NCBI RefSeq assembly: GCF_005280195.1
Contig: NZ_SZPR01000019.1
Location: forward strand, 330,584 to 394,583
Reading direction: 5' to 3'
DNA length: 64,000 bases
DNA from: Streptomyces galbus
GTDB lineage: Bacteria; Actinomycetota; Actinomycetes; Streptomycetales; Streptomycetaceae
Below the pieces are notes generated by a model, which made no database searches, was not told the DNA's origin, and saw only the letters and a list, made by a program, of their open reading frames with translations. This document shows, one piece after another, positions 52,637 through 60,819 of the stretch (the first letter of the stretch is position 1; each line of letters opens with the position of its first letter). A program made the translations under genes and the position numbers.

Positions 52637-53233
52637 TCAGGAGTTGTACGACCCCTGCGCCCGCTCCAGCCCCTCCGTCACCAGGCACTCCACCGCGTCC
52701 GCCGCCCGGTCCACGAACCAGTCCAGCTCCTTGCGCTCCGCCGACGAGAAGTCCTTCAGCACGAAGTCCGCGACCTGCATCCGCCCCGGAGGCCGCCCGA
52801 TCCCGCACCGCACCCGGTGGTAGTCCGGCCCCATCGCCTTCGTCATCGACTTCAGCCCGTTGTGCCCGTTGTCCCCGCCGCCCAGCTTCAGCCGCAGCGT
52901 GCCGTAGTCGATGTCCAGTTCGTCGTGCACCGCCACGATCTGCGCCGCCGGCACCTTGTAGAAGTCCCGCAGGGCGTTCACCGGCCCCCCGGACAGGTTC
53001 ATGTACGACATCGGCTTCACCAGCACCACCCGGCGGCCGGCCGGCCCCACCGGACCGATGCGCCCCTCCACGACCTGCGCCTGCGCCTTCCCGGCCCGCT
53101 TGAACCTCCCCCCGATCCGCTCGGCCAGCAGGTCGGCCACCATGAACCCGACGTTGTGCCGGTTCATGGCGTACTCGGGCCCGGGATTGCCCAGGCCGAC
53201 GATCAGCCAGGGGGCGGTGGCGGGGGTGGTCAC
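52637..53233 (-). CDS. pth: Peptidyl-tRNA hydrolase
   Basis: 198-residue enzyme that frees tRNA from drop-off peptidyl-tRNA. Motifs: IVGLGNPGPEYAMNRHNVGF with the catalytic His, KPMSYMNLSG, and VHDELDIDYGTLRLK and GGGDNGHNGLKS. GTG 53233 follows AAGGAGA; the frame continuing to 53461 lacks similarity. It follows the L25 gene in the same orientation, 76 bases apart. Confidence 0.96.
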   Translation of the reverse strand: MTTPATAPWLIVGLGNPGPEYAMNRHNVGFMVADLLAERIGGRFKRAGKAQAQVVEGRIGPVGPAGRRVVLVKPMSYMNLSGGPVNALRDFYKVPAAQIVAVHDELDIDYGTLRLKLGGGDNGHNGLKSMTKAMGPDYHRVRCGIGRPPGRMQVADFVLKDFSSAERKELDWFVDRAADAVECLVTEGLERAQGSYNS

Positions 53234-53309
53234 GTCCAGGTCTCCTTGATACGCGCCAGCCGCTGCCCCCCGGGAGGAACAGCGGCTGACCAGTGGGTGA
53301 TCGTGAGGA

Positions 53310-53903
53310 TCAGGCCTCGGCGGCGGCCTCGTCGCCCTCGGACCCCTCGCCCTCGGACTCCTCCGCCTGCGCGGCGAGGACCTGCAGGACGACCGCGTCG
53401 TCCTCGACGGCCAGCGTGGTGCCCTTGGGCAGCTCGATGTCCTTGGCGAGCACGGAGTCACCGGCGGCCAGGCCCGCGATGGAGACGGTGACGCCCTCGG
53501 GGATGTGCGTGGCCTCGGCCTCGACCGGCAGCGCGTTCAGCACGTGCTCGAGCAGGTAGGCACCCGGGGCCAGCTCACCCTCGGTCTGCACCGGGATCTC
53601 GACCGTGACCTTCTCGCCGCGCTTGACCAGCAGCAGGTCCACGTGCTCCAGGAAGCCCTTCAGCGGGTCGCGCTGCACGGACTTCGGGATCGCCAGCGCG
53701 GTCTCGCCGCCGAGGTCCAGGGCGATCAGGACGTTCGGCGTGCGCAGCGCCAGCAGCAGGTCGTGACCCGGGAAGGTCAGGTGGACCGGCTCGGTGCCGT
53801 GCCCGTACAGGACACCCGGAACCTTGTTGTCACGGCGGATGCGGCGGGCGGCACCCTTGCCGAACTCGGTGCGCGTCTCGGCGGCGAGCTTGATCTCGGA
53901 CAT
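53310..53903 (-). CDS. 50S ribosomal protein L25/general stress protein Ctc
   Basis: 197-residue Ctc-type L25. The 5S-rRNA-binding domain runs from EIKLAAETRTEFGKGAARR to about 95; the C-terminal beta domain (ALPVEAEATHIPEGVTVSIA) and an acidic Glu/Ala tail follow. ATG 53903 is preceded by GAGGAG. It is placed between prs and pth, the usual actinobacterial order. The 198-base gap to prs contains no ORF. Confidence 0.95.
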   Translation of the reverse strand: MSEIKLAAETRTEFGKGAARRIRRDNKVPGVLYGHGTEPVHLTFPGHDLLLALRTPNVLIALDLGGETALAIPKSVQRDPLKGFLEHVDLLLVKRGEKVTVEIPVQTEGELAPGAYLLEHVLNALPVEAEATHIPEGVTVSIAGLAAGDSVLAKDIELPKGTTLAVEDDAVVLQVLAAQAEESEGEGSEGDEAAAEA

Positions 53904-54101
53904 GATGATCACTCCTCGTAGGAAGCGGAACGGACGGGGTCACCCGGCCAACGAACGGCCTGCTACGAAGAGCGCGTCGATAACGGATCGCCGTACATGA
54001 GTACGGCCTCCCTCGCCGAGCAACTCGAGAAGCTTACCCGGCGGGGAGGCCGCACCCCAAAACGATCACCGGCCGCGGTCAGCGCAGCCGGTGCAGAAAC
54101 C

Positions 54102-55082
54102 TCACTGCTCGTCGAACAGGCTCGTCACCGAACCATCCTCGAACACCTCACGCACCGCACTCGCGATCGTCGGAGCGATCGACAGCACCTTGATCTTGTC
54201 CAGCGCGTCACTCAGCTCACCCGGCGTCGGCAGCGTGTTCGTGAACACGAACTCACTCACCCGCGAGTTCTTCAGCCGGTCCGCCGCCGGACCCGACAGC
54301 ACCCCGTGCGTCGCCGTCACGATGACGTCCTCCGCACCGTGCGCGAACAGGGCGTCCGCCGCCGCACAGATCGTGCCACCCGTGTCGATCATGTCATCCA
54401 CCAGGACGCACACCCGGCCCTCGACCTCACCCACGACCTCGTGGACGGTCACCTGGTTCGCCACGTCCTTGTCACGCCGCTTGTGCACGATCGCCAGCGG
54501 CGCACCCAGCCGGTCGCACCAGCGGTCCGCGACCCGCACCCGGCCCGCGTCCGGCGACACCACCGTCAGCTTGGCGCGGTCCACCTTCTCGCCCACGTAG
54601 TCCGCCAGCAGCGGCAACGCGAACAAGTGATCCACCGGACCGTCGAAGAAACCCTGGATCTGATCCGTGTGCAGATCCACGGTCAGCAGCCGGTCCGCAC
54701 CGGCCGTCTTCATCATGTCCGCGATCAGCCGCGCCGAGATCGGCTCACGGCCACGGTGCTTCTTGTCCTGCCGCGCATAACCGTAGAACGGCACGATCAC
54801 CGTGATCGACCGCGCCGACGCACGCTTCAGCGCGTCGATCATGATCAGCTGCTCCATGATCCACTTGTTGATCGGAGCCGTGTGGCTCTGGATCAGGAAG
54901 CAGTCCGCACCACGCGCCGACTCCTGGTAACGGACGTAGATCTCGCCATTGGCGAAGTCGAAGGCCTTCGTCGGGACGACCCCGACACCCAGCTGGTGGG
55001 CGACCTCCTCGGCAAGCTCGGGGTGGGCGCGGCCGGAGAAGAACATCAACTTCTTCTCGCCGGTCGTCTTGATCCCGGTCAC
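54102..55082 (-). CDS. prs: Ribose-phosphate pyrophosphokinase
   Basis: 326-residue PRPP synthetase. Motifs: FANGEIYVRYQESARGADCF, PFYGYARQDKKHRGREPISA, DLHTDQIQGFFDGPVDHLFA and the PRPP loop LVDDMIDTGGTICAAADAL. GTG 55082 follows GAGGAGA. Downstream of glmU on the same strand with 133 bases between. Confidence 0.97.
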   Translation of the reverse strand: MTGIKTTGEKKLMFFSGRAHPELAEEVAHQLGVGVVPTKAFDFANGEIYVRYQESARGADCFLIQSHTAPINKWIMEQLIMIDALKRASARSITVIVPFYGYARQDKKHRGREPISARLIADMMKTAGADRLLTVDLHTDQIQGFFDGPVDHLFALPLLADYVGEKVDRAKLTVVSPDAGRVRVADRWCDRLGAPLAIVHKRRDKDVANQVTVHEVVGEVEGRVCVLVDDMIDTGGTICAAADALFAHGAEDVIVTATHGVLSGPAADRLKNSRVSEFVFTNTLPTPGELSDALDKIKVLSIAPTIASAVREVFEDGSVTSLFDEQ

Positions 55083-55215
55083 AGCACTGTCTCCTCAGAG
55101 GTGTCTCAGCCGGCTCACGACAGGCCGCGCCGCTGGGCGCGGCGAGCCGTCTCAGCTGGTGGGGTGCGGGTGTGCACTTATCACGGTACGCCGTGTTCGA
55201 CGCACGCGTTTCCGG

Positions 55216-56661
55216 TCAGTCCTCGCGCCCGCCCTCACGGGCCGCCGCCTCGGCAGCCCGCGCCGCCGCACTGCCCGGACGCTTACGGGCCACCCAGCCC
55301 TCGATATTCCGCTGCTGGCCACGGGCCACGGCCAGCGAACCGGGCGGCACATCCTTGGTGATCACGGAGCCCGCCGCGGTGTACGCGCCGTCCCCGATCG
55401 TGACAGGAGCCACAAACATGTTGTCCGAACCCGTCTTGCAGTGCGACCCCACCGTCGTGTGGTGCTTGGCCTCACCGTCGTAGTTCACAAACACGCTCGC
55501 CGCACCGATGTTCGAGTACTCACCGATCGTCGCGTCCCCCACATACGACAGGTGCGGCACCTTCGTCCCCTCACCGATCGACGCGTTCTTCGTCTCCACG
55601 TACGTCCCGATCTTCCCCTTCACCCCCAGCCGCGTCCCCGGCCGCAGATACGCGAACGGCCCCACCGACGCCCCCGCACCGATCTCCGACCCGTACGACA
55701 CCGCGTTGTCCACCCGCGCCCCCGCACCCACCACCGTGTCCGTCAGCCGGCAGTTCGGACCCACCTCGGCCCCCTCCGCCAACCGGGTCGCACCGTGCAA
55801 CTGCGTCCCCGGATGCACCACCACATCCCGCTCGAACGACACCGTCACATCCACCCACGTCGTCGCCGGATCCACCACCGTCACACCCGCCAGCATCGCC
55901 TCGGCCAGCAACCGGTCGTTCAGGATCCGCCGCGCCTCACTCAACTGCACCCGGTTGTTGATCCCCGCGATCTCCCGGTGGTCCGCCGCCACCGACGCCC
56001 CCACCCGGTGCCCCGCCTCCCGCAGGATCCCCAGCACGTCCGTCAGGTACTCCTCACCCTGACTGTTGTCCGTCCGCACCTGCTTCAGCGCACCCGCCAG
56101 CAACGCACCGTCGAACGCGAACACACCCGAGTTGATCTCCCGGACCGCCCGCTGCTCCTCCGACGCGTCCTTGTGCTCCACGATCGCCGTCACCGCGCCC
56201 GTCGCGTCCCGCACGATCCGGCCGTACCCCGTCGCGTCCGGGACCTCCGCCGTCAGCACCGTCACCGCGTTGCCGTCCGCGCCGTGCGTCTCCGCCAGCT
56301 GCCGGAGCGTGGCCGCCGTCAGCAGCGGGGTGTCCCCGCACACCACGACCACCGTCCCCTCCACCGCACCACCGAGCTGCTCCAGGCCCATCCGGACCGC
56401 ATGCCCCGTGCCGTTCTGCTCCTCCTGGACGGCCGTGCGCACGCCCGGGTCGATCTCGGCGAGGTGCGCGGTGACCTGCTCGCGCGCGTGCCCGACGACG
56501 ACCACGAGGTGCTCGGGGTCCAACTCGCGGGAGGCGGCGAGGACATGACCGACGAGGCTGCGACCGCAGATTTCGTGCAGGACCTTGGGTGTGGCCGACT
56601 TCATACGGGTGCCCTCACCCGCTGCGAGAACGACGACGGCTGCCGGGCGAATGGCGCTCAC
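55216..56661 (-). CDS. glmU: Bifunctional GlcNAc-1-P uridylyltransferase/GlcN-1-P acetyltransferase
   Basis: 481-residue enzyme making UDP-GlcNAc. The N-terminal pyrophosphorylase has VVLAAGEGTRMKSATPKVLH and VVCGDTPLLT. The C-terminal left-handed beta-helix has hexapeptide repeats and the acetyl-transfer region VKGKIGTYVETKNASIGEGT. Ala/Arg-rich tail ends GGRED. GTG 56661 starts the family N-terminus; further upstream the frame runs into the tRNA. Confidence 0.97.
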   Translation of the reverse strand: MSAIRPAAVVVLAAGEGTRMKSATPKVLHEICGRSLVGHVLAASRELDPEHLVVVVGHAREQVTAHLAEIDPGVRTAVQEEQNGTGHAVRMGLEQLGGAVEGTVVVVCGDTPLLTAATLRQLAETHGADGNAVTVLTAEVPDATGYGRIVRDATGAVTAIVEHKDASEEQRAVREINSGVFAFDGALLAGALKQVRTDNSQGEEYLTDVLGILREAGHRVGASVAADHREIAGINNRVQLSEARRILNDRLLAEAMLAGVTVVDPATTWVDVTVSFERDVVVHPGTQLHGATRLAEGAEVGPNCRLTDTVVGAGARVDNAVSYGSEIGAGASVGPFAYLRPGTRLGVKGKIGTYVETKNASIGEGTKVPHLSYVGDATIGEYSNIGAASVFVNYDGEAKHHTTVGSHCKTGSDNMFVAPVTIGDGAYTAAGSVITKDVPPGSLAVARGQQRNIEGWVARKRPGSAAARAAEAAAREGGRED

Positions 56662-56786
56662 GGAGTTGCCCTTCGGCTGTGTAGGGGTGGGGACACCCGA
56701 AGGATACCGGGGCGTTGACGGGGGGACATGGGAGCGGGCCCCGACCTGGAGGTCAGGACCCGAACTGCGCTTGGGTGCGCTGTGAG

Positions 56787-56857
56787 CTCCCGGAGAAGGA
56801 TTCGAACCCTCATTCAACGGACCAAAACCGTTTGTCCTACCCTTAGACGATCCGGGA
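56787..56857 (-). tRNA. tRNA-Gln (anticodon TTG)
   Basis: Acceptor arms TCCCGGA and TCCGGGA pair perfectly (seven pairs). The anticodon arm AACGG-TTTTGGT-CCGTT gives anticodon TTG, reading CAA. T-arm GAGGG-TTCGAAT-CCTTC. No encoded CCA. It lies between glmU and the HTH gene, on the same strand as both. Confidence 0.95.
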
Positions 56858-56868
56858 TGGTTGAGCCG

Positions 56869-57732
56869 CTATGTCCGATTTTGATGATCGCGTGCGGCGA
56901 CAGCCCCTACTATGCCGTACCAGGCGCCCTCCATGCGACGGTACAAGTCGGCGCTCTGCAACACGTAGATGATCAGACAGCCGCGGTAGTTCTCCGAGGT
57001 GTTCTTCCGCACCGTCTTCGGGTTGTGCTTCTTGAGGATGACCTTCTGGAGGACGGACCGCTCCACGCCGACCACGTCGGCCCAGAACTGTTCCGCCCCG
57101 GTCACGTCGGCTGATTCGTGGATGCTGACCCGGTAGCGCAGGCGCTCACGGTCCACTCCCAGGGCGTCGAGCCATCTCAGGAAGAACCTGATCACGTTCG
57201 GGTCGCTGTTGATGAAGTGCAGCCGCTCACGGCGCGCGTACGACTTGTCTTTCGCCCCCTCCGCCCAGTAGAGGGCCACACCCGTCAGGAACACCTCGCT
57301 GTCGGACAGCTCCCCGACGGCTTGCCGGGCGGCGGCCTTCGCGTGCCGGCGTTCTTCCTCGCGCCGCCGCAGCCTGGCTTCCCAGCCGCGCTTGGCGATG
57401 GCCGACGCCTGTTCGGTGCTGCGCTTGCGTTCCGGCTTCGGCAAGTCGCGTACCCACAGGGAGATCGAGCTCTTGGAGACGCCCAGTTCCACTTGGATCT
57501 GGTCGTACGTGCGGCCCTGGAGGCGCAGCTCCCGCGCCCGGGCGCGGAGGTCGTCCTTGGCGCGGGGGCGCTTCGTCCAGTCGGGGGGTGGTTCGCCTTC
57601 GAGGAGGCGGTTGAGGAGGTCGTTGTTGTCGACGTGCAGGCGGTCGCGGATCTGGCGGCGGCTGAGGCCGGCCCGCCGCAGCGCCAGTGCCTGTGTCCGC
57701 AGGCCCTCGAAGTCGGCGTACTTGGTGGTCAT
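56869..57732 (-). CDS. HTH protein with LAGLIDADG-like C-terminal domain
   Basis: 287-residue protein. The N-terminus has two HTH-like segments: LALRRAGLSRRQIRDRLHVD and LRLQGRTYDQIQVELGVSKS. A basic linker follows (about 110-135). The C-terminal 150 residues (FLTGVALYWAEGAKDK; LHFINSDPNVIRFFLRWL; EQFWADVVGV; CLIIYVLQSADLYRRMEG) have the pattern of LAGLIDADG-type domains. The gene ends 11 bases before the tRNA-Gln. TACATT upstream could be the -10. The acidic catalytic residue of the first helix is Glu (YWAEGAK), so it may bind or cut DNA. ATG 57738 is also possible. Confidence 0.75.
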   Translation of the reverse strand: MTTKYADFEGLRTQALALRRAGLSRRQIRDRLHVDNNDLLNRLLEGEPPPDWTKRPRAKDDLRARARELRLQGRTYDQIQVELGVSKSSISLWVRDLPKPERKRSTEQASAIAKRGWEARLRRREEERRHAKAAARQAVGELSDSEVFLTGVALYWAEGAKDKSYARRERLHFINSDPNVIRFFLRWLDALGVDRERLRYRVSIHESADVTGAEQFWADVVGVERSVLQKVILKKHNPKTVRKNTSENYRGCLIIYVLQSADLYRRMEGAWYGIVGAVAARDHQNRT

Positions 57733-57898
57733 GGGCATACCGTCCGGGCGGAATGTAGCGTTCCGTGGTCGAACAGGGGTGGTTCAGTAGTTCGAGTGAA
57801 AGCGGGGGGTTTCGGAGTTATTCGATTACGGAGTGTGGTGTAGGCCAGTCGGAGAAACTCGCCGGAAAAGGCGGGGTCGGCTTCCGTAGGCTGGAGGC

Positions 57899-59212
57899 AT
57901 GACCACGACGGGGGAAGAGCACGAGGCGGCCCGGGGAGGGCCGTGGTGGTGGGCCAGGTGGCGCAGCGCCGTGCTGGACGGGGCGCTGGCCGCGGTGTCG
58001 GCGGTGGAGTGCGCGGTGGAGGGGGTTCCGTTCGCGCGGGACGCGGGGATCGCGCCGGTGGTGGGGGTGGTGTTCGGGCTGCTGGCGGGTTCGGTGCTGG
58101 TGGTGCGCCGGCGGTGGCCGATCGCGGTGGTGCTGGTGGCGATCGCGATCACGCCGGCCGAGATGGGCTTCCTGATGGGGGTCGTCGGCCTGTACACGCT
58201 GGCGGCGTCGGAGCTGCCGCGCCGGATGATCGGTTCGCTGGCGGGGATGTCGCTGGTGGGGACGTTGATCGTGACGTTCGTGCGGGTGCGGCAGGACATG
58301 GCGCGGGGTGATCTGACGCTGGGTGACTGGTTCGTGCCGTTCGCGTCGATCACGACGGCGATCGGGATGACGGCGCCGCCGGTGCTGCTGGGTCTGTACG
58401 TGGGGGCGCGGCGGCGGTTGATGGAGAGTCTGCGGGAGCGTGCGGACAGTCTGGAGCGGGAGCTGCAGTTGCTGGCCGAGCGTGCGGAGGAGCGGGCCGA
58501 GTGGGCGCGGGGTGAGGAGCGGACGCGGATCGCGCGGGAGATGCACGACGTGGTGGCGCACCGGGTGAGTCTGATGGTGGTGCACGCGGCGGCGTTGCAG
58601 GCGGTCGCGCGGAAGGATCCGGAGAAGGCGGTGCGCAACGCGGCGCTGGTGGGGGACATGGGCCGGCAGGCGTTGACGGAGCTGCGGGAGATGCTGGGCG
58701 TGCTGCGCAGCGGGGACGGGGTGCGCGGGGGGTCGTCGTCGGCGGTGCCGGCGGCGGTGGAGGTGGCCGCGGCGGTGGCGGTGTCGCGTGCGGTGGCGGA
58801 GGAGGCCGCGGTGGAGGGGCCGTGTCTGTCGGACGTGGAGGAGTTGGTGGGGCAGTCGGCGGCCGCGGGGATGGTGGTGGACCTGTCGGTGGAGGGGGAG
58901 GCGCGGTCGTACGCGGCGGAGGTCGAGCAGACGGCGTTCCGGGTGGTGCAGGAGGCGTTGACGAACGTCCACAAGCATGCGGCGGGTGCGAAGACGTACG
59001 TGCGGTTGGCGCACCGGGTGTCGGAGATCGCGATGCAGGTGGAGAACGAGCCGCCGCCGGAGGCGGGGTCGGCGTCGTCGGCGCGGTTGCCGTCGGGGGG
59101 GAACGGTCTGGTGGGGATGAAGGAGCGGGTGGTGGCGCTGGGCGGGGTGTTCGTGTCGGGGCCGACGGAGGCGGGGGGTTTCCGGGTGTCGGCGGTGATT
59201 CCGGCGTCGTAG
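57899..59212 (+). CDS. NarL-type sensor histidine kinase, orphan
   Basis: 437-residue membrane kinase. Five or six helices fill residues 30-170, a coiled coil follows, and the HisKA_3 motif EMHDVVAHRVSLMVVHAA has the phospho-His near 216. A low-complexity insert (Gly/Ser/Ala/Val, about 250-290) precedes the ATPase domain (VVQEALTNVHKHA; GGNGLVGMKERV). No response-regulator gene adjoins; the two LuxR-type regulators lie 14 and 21 kb away. TAGGCT six bases before the ATG suggests a leaderless transcript. Ligand unknown. Confidence 0.9.
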   Translation: MTTTGEEHEAARGGPWWWARWRSAVLDGALAAVSAVECAVEGVPFARDAGIAPVVGVVFGLLAGSVLVVRRRWPIAVVLVAIAITPAEMGFLMGVVGLYTLAASELPRRMIGSLAGMSLVGTLIVTFVRVRQDMARGDLTLGDWFVPFASITTAIGMTAPPVLLGLYVGARRRLMESLRERADSLERELQLLAERAEERAEWARGEERTRIAREMHDVVAHRVSLMVVHAAALQAVARKDPEKAVRNAALVGDMGRQALTELREMLGVLRSGDGVRGGSSSAVPAAVEVAAAVAVSRAVAEEAAVEGPCLSDVEELVGQSAAAGMVVDLSVEGEARSYAAEVEQTAFRVVQEALTNVHKHAAGAKTYVRLAHRVSEIAMQVENEPPPEAGSASSARLPSGGNGLVGMKERVVALGGVFVSGPTEAGGFRVSAVIPAS

Positions 59213-59249
59213 GCGGGTCGTGGGCCGGTGGGGTGGTGGGTCAGCCTGA

Positions 59250-59744
59250 TCAGCCGGTGGTGAGGCGGGTGGGGCGGGTGCCGGCGATGAGGGTGCCGAG
59301 GGCGTGGTCGATGTCGGGGCCGAGGTACCAGTCGCCGGTGTGGTCGAGGGCGTAGACGCGGCCTTCGGTGTCGATGGCGAGGAGGGCGGCGGTGTCGGTC
59401 TCGGTGCCGAGGGGGCTGATCCCGGTGTCGAGGGCGCGGCCGAGGTCGCCGAGGGTGCGGGCCTGGTGGAGGCCGTGCAGGGGGTCGAGGTGGAAGGTGG
59501 CGGGGGCGAGTTGGCGGCCGGGTCCGGTGGGGGTGATGTGGAGTCCGCCGAATTCGGCCCAGGCCTCGACGGCGGCGGGGAAGACGGCGTGGCGGTGGCC
59601 GGCGGGTGAGGTGTGGTCGCGCAGGGTGTCGGCCCAGATCTCCGCTTGTCTGATGTCCCAGCGTCCTGGTTGCCAGCCGGCGTCGCGCAGGGCGGCGTCG
59701 ACGGGGACGGGGAAGCGGGTGGTCGAGGTGCGGTCGGTGTGCAT
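59250..59744 (-). CDS. SUKH-3-type immunity protein
   Basis: 164 residues matching the SUKH-3 pattern: VDAALRDAGWQPGRWDIRQA, then FPAAVEAWAEFGGL and LLAIDTEGRVYALDHTGDWY. SUKH proteins neutralise nuclease or deaminase toxins of polymorphic toxin systems. It lies 83 bases downstream of the YwqJ-type deaminase on the same strand, so the two may be toxin and immunity. The cognate partner is inferred from position only. Confidence 0.82.
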   Translation of the reverse strand: MHTDRTSTTRFPVPVDAALRDAGWQPGRWDIRQAEIWADTLRDHTSPAGHRHAVFPAAVEAWAEFGGLHITPTGPGRQLAPATFHLDPLHGLHQARTLGDLGRALDTGISPLGTETDTAALLAIDTEGRVYALDHTGDWYLGPDIDHALGTLIAGTRPTRLTTG

Positions 59745-59827
59745 CTGCCCTTCGTTCGTCGAGGTGGTGGACCGGCGGCGGGGCGCGGTGGGGCCGCCGT
59801 GGTGCGGTCTTCCTTGCGGTGGTGGGG

Positions 59828-60451
59828 TCAGTGGTGGGTCGGGGTGGGGTCGACGATGCGGACGCCGAAGTGGGCGCTGAGGGCGGTGCAGGCGCGGCAG
59901 GGGGTGGCGAAGGTGCCGTGCAGGGGGTCGCCGTCCTCGCGGATGTGGCGGGCGGTGAGTTTGGCCTGTTTGAGGGCTTTGCGGGCTTCGCCGTTGGTCA
60001 TGGGTCTGCGGGCGGCGCGTTTGCTGCGGGCGGCGTCGGCGGCGGCGATGTGGCGGGAGATGAGGAGGGTCTCGGCGCAGCGGCCGGTGAAGCGGTCGCG
60101 CTGGCCGCTGGTGAGGGTGTCGAGGAAGTCCTGGACGAGGGGGTGCAGGGCGGGGGGTTCCTCGCCGCGGGCGGCGGTGCAGGTGAGGGTGGCGCCGCGG
60201 ACGGAGAGGGCGGCGCCGACGGTGGGCAGGATGCCGTCGCGGCGGTGGCGCAGGGTGGGTGCGTGGGGGGTGTCGGCGGTGCTCCAGCCGACGCGGGGGT
60301 CGCCGGTGGCCGGGACGCCGGTGGCCGGGGCGGCGGCGGGTGCGGGGACGGGGGCGGTGGGGGTGCGCGGTCCGTCGTGCGGTGCCGTGTGCGGTGGTGC
60401 GGGTGGCTCCGTCTGGGGGCCGCGGTGCGGTCCCGTCTGTGTCGCGCTCAT
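59828..60451 (-). CDS. YwqJ-type deaminase-domain protein
   Basis: 207 residues. Residues 1-50 are Pro/Thr/Ala-rich. The deaminase motifs are RCAE (Cys125, Glu127) and FATPCRACTALSAHFGV (Cys185, Cys188), the zinc and catalytic set of YwqJ-like toxins. GGAGGGG nine bases before ATG 60451 fixes the start. No signal peptide or secretion trafficking domain. A SUKH-3 gene follows. Deaminase toxins act on nucleic acids or nucleotides; the substrate is unknown. Confidence 0.82.
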   Translation of the reverse strand: MSATQTGPHRGPQTEPPAPPHTAPHDGPRTPTAPVPAPAAAPATGVPATGDPRVGWSTADTPHAPTLRHRRDGILPTVGAALSVRGATLTCTAARGEEPPALHPLVQDFLDTLTSGQRDRFTGRCAETLLISRHIAAADAARSKRAARRPMTNGEARKALKQAKLTARHIREDGDPLHGTFATPCRACTALSAHFGVRIVDPTPTHH

Positions 60452-60819
60452 GATCGTCATCCCCTCCTGAGCATCCCCCGGGCGGACCCAGGGTGCCAAA
60501 TCGCGTGGCTGGTGGGGAAGCTGGGGCGCTGCGACACGCCAGCGGCGGGGTGGGTGGTCACGTGGGGGTGACGGCTGGTCACGCTGGGGGAGGGGGTGGG
60601 GCGGGTGCGGGGGTGACGGGGGTGGTGCGGGGGTGCGGGGTTCGAACGGAGGGCCGGTGACCGGGGTCGCCGTACCGCATAGGCTGTCGGCACCGCGACA
60701 GGCGCGGTCAACGCGCGTCGGTGCCGTTGAGACAGTCGAATACGGTCCGTGGTGTGCCGGTTCCGGGTGTGGAGCCGGTGGCCGGGGGCCGTCACGGAAT
60801 GCCGCAGGGGGCAACCGCC
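60452..60819. other. Divergent intergenic region, 368 bases, no ORF
   Basis: Separates the YwqJ-type deaminase (-) from the WHH/SUKH gene (+). It is G-rich on the plus strand and contains repeated TGGTCACG stretches near 60560-60590. TAGGCT (about 60680) is a possible -10 for the rightward gene. No tRNA, IS end or coding sequence is recognised. Confidence 0.5.

Noticed and set aside
56787..57732. Integrated element using tRNA-Gln as attachment site
   Set aside because: No repeat of the tRNA 3' end, integrase or excisionase was seen, and the flanking genes are core genes.
60452..60819. Extension of the YwqJ-type gene to a TTG at 60814
   Set aside because: The extension is Pro/His-rich shadow sequence; AGGAGGGG lies just before the internal ATG at 60451.
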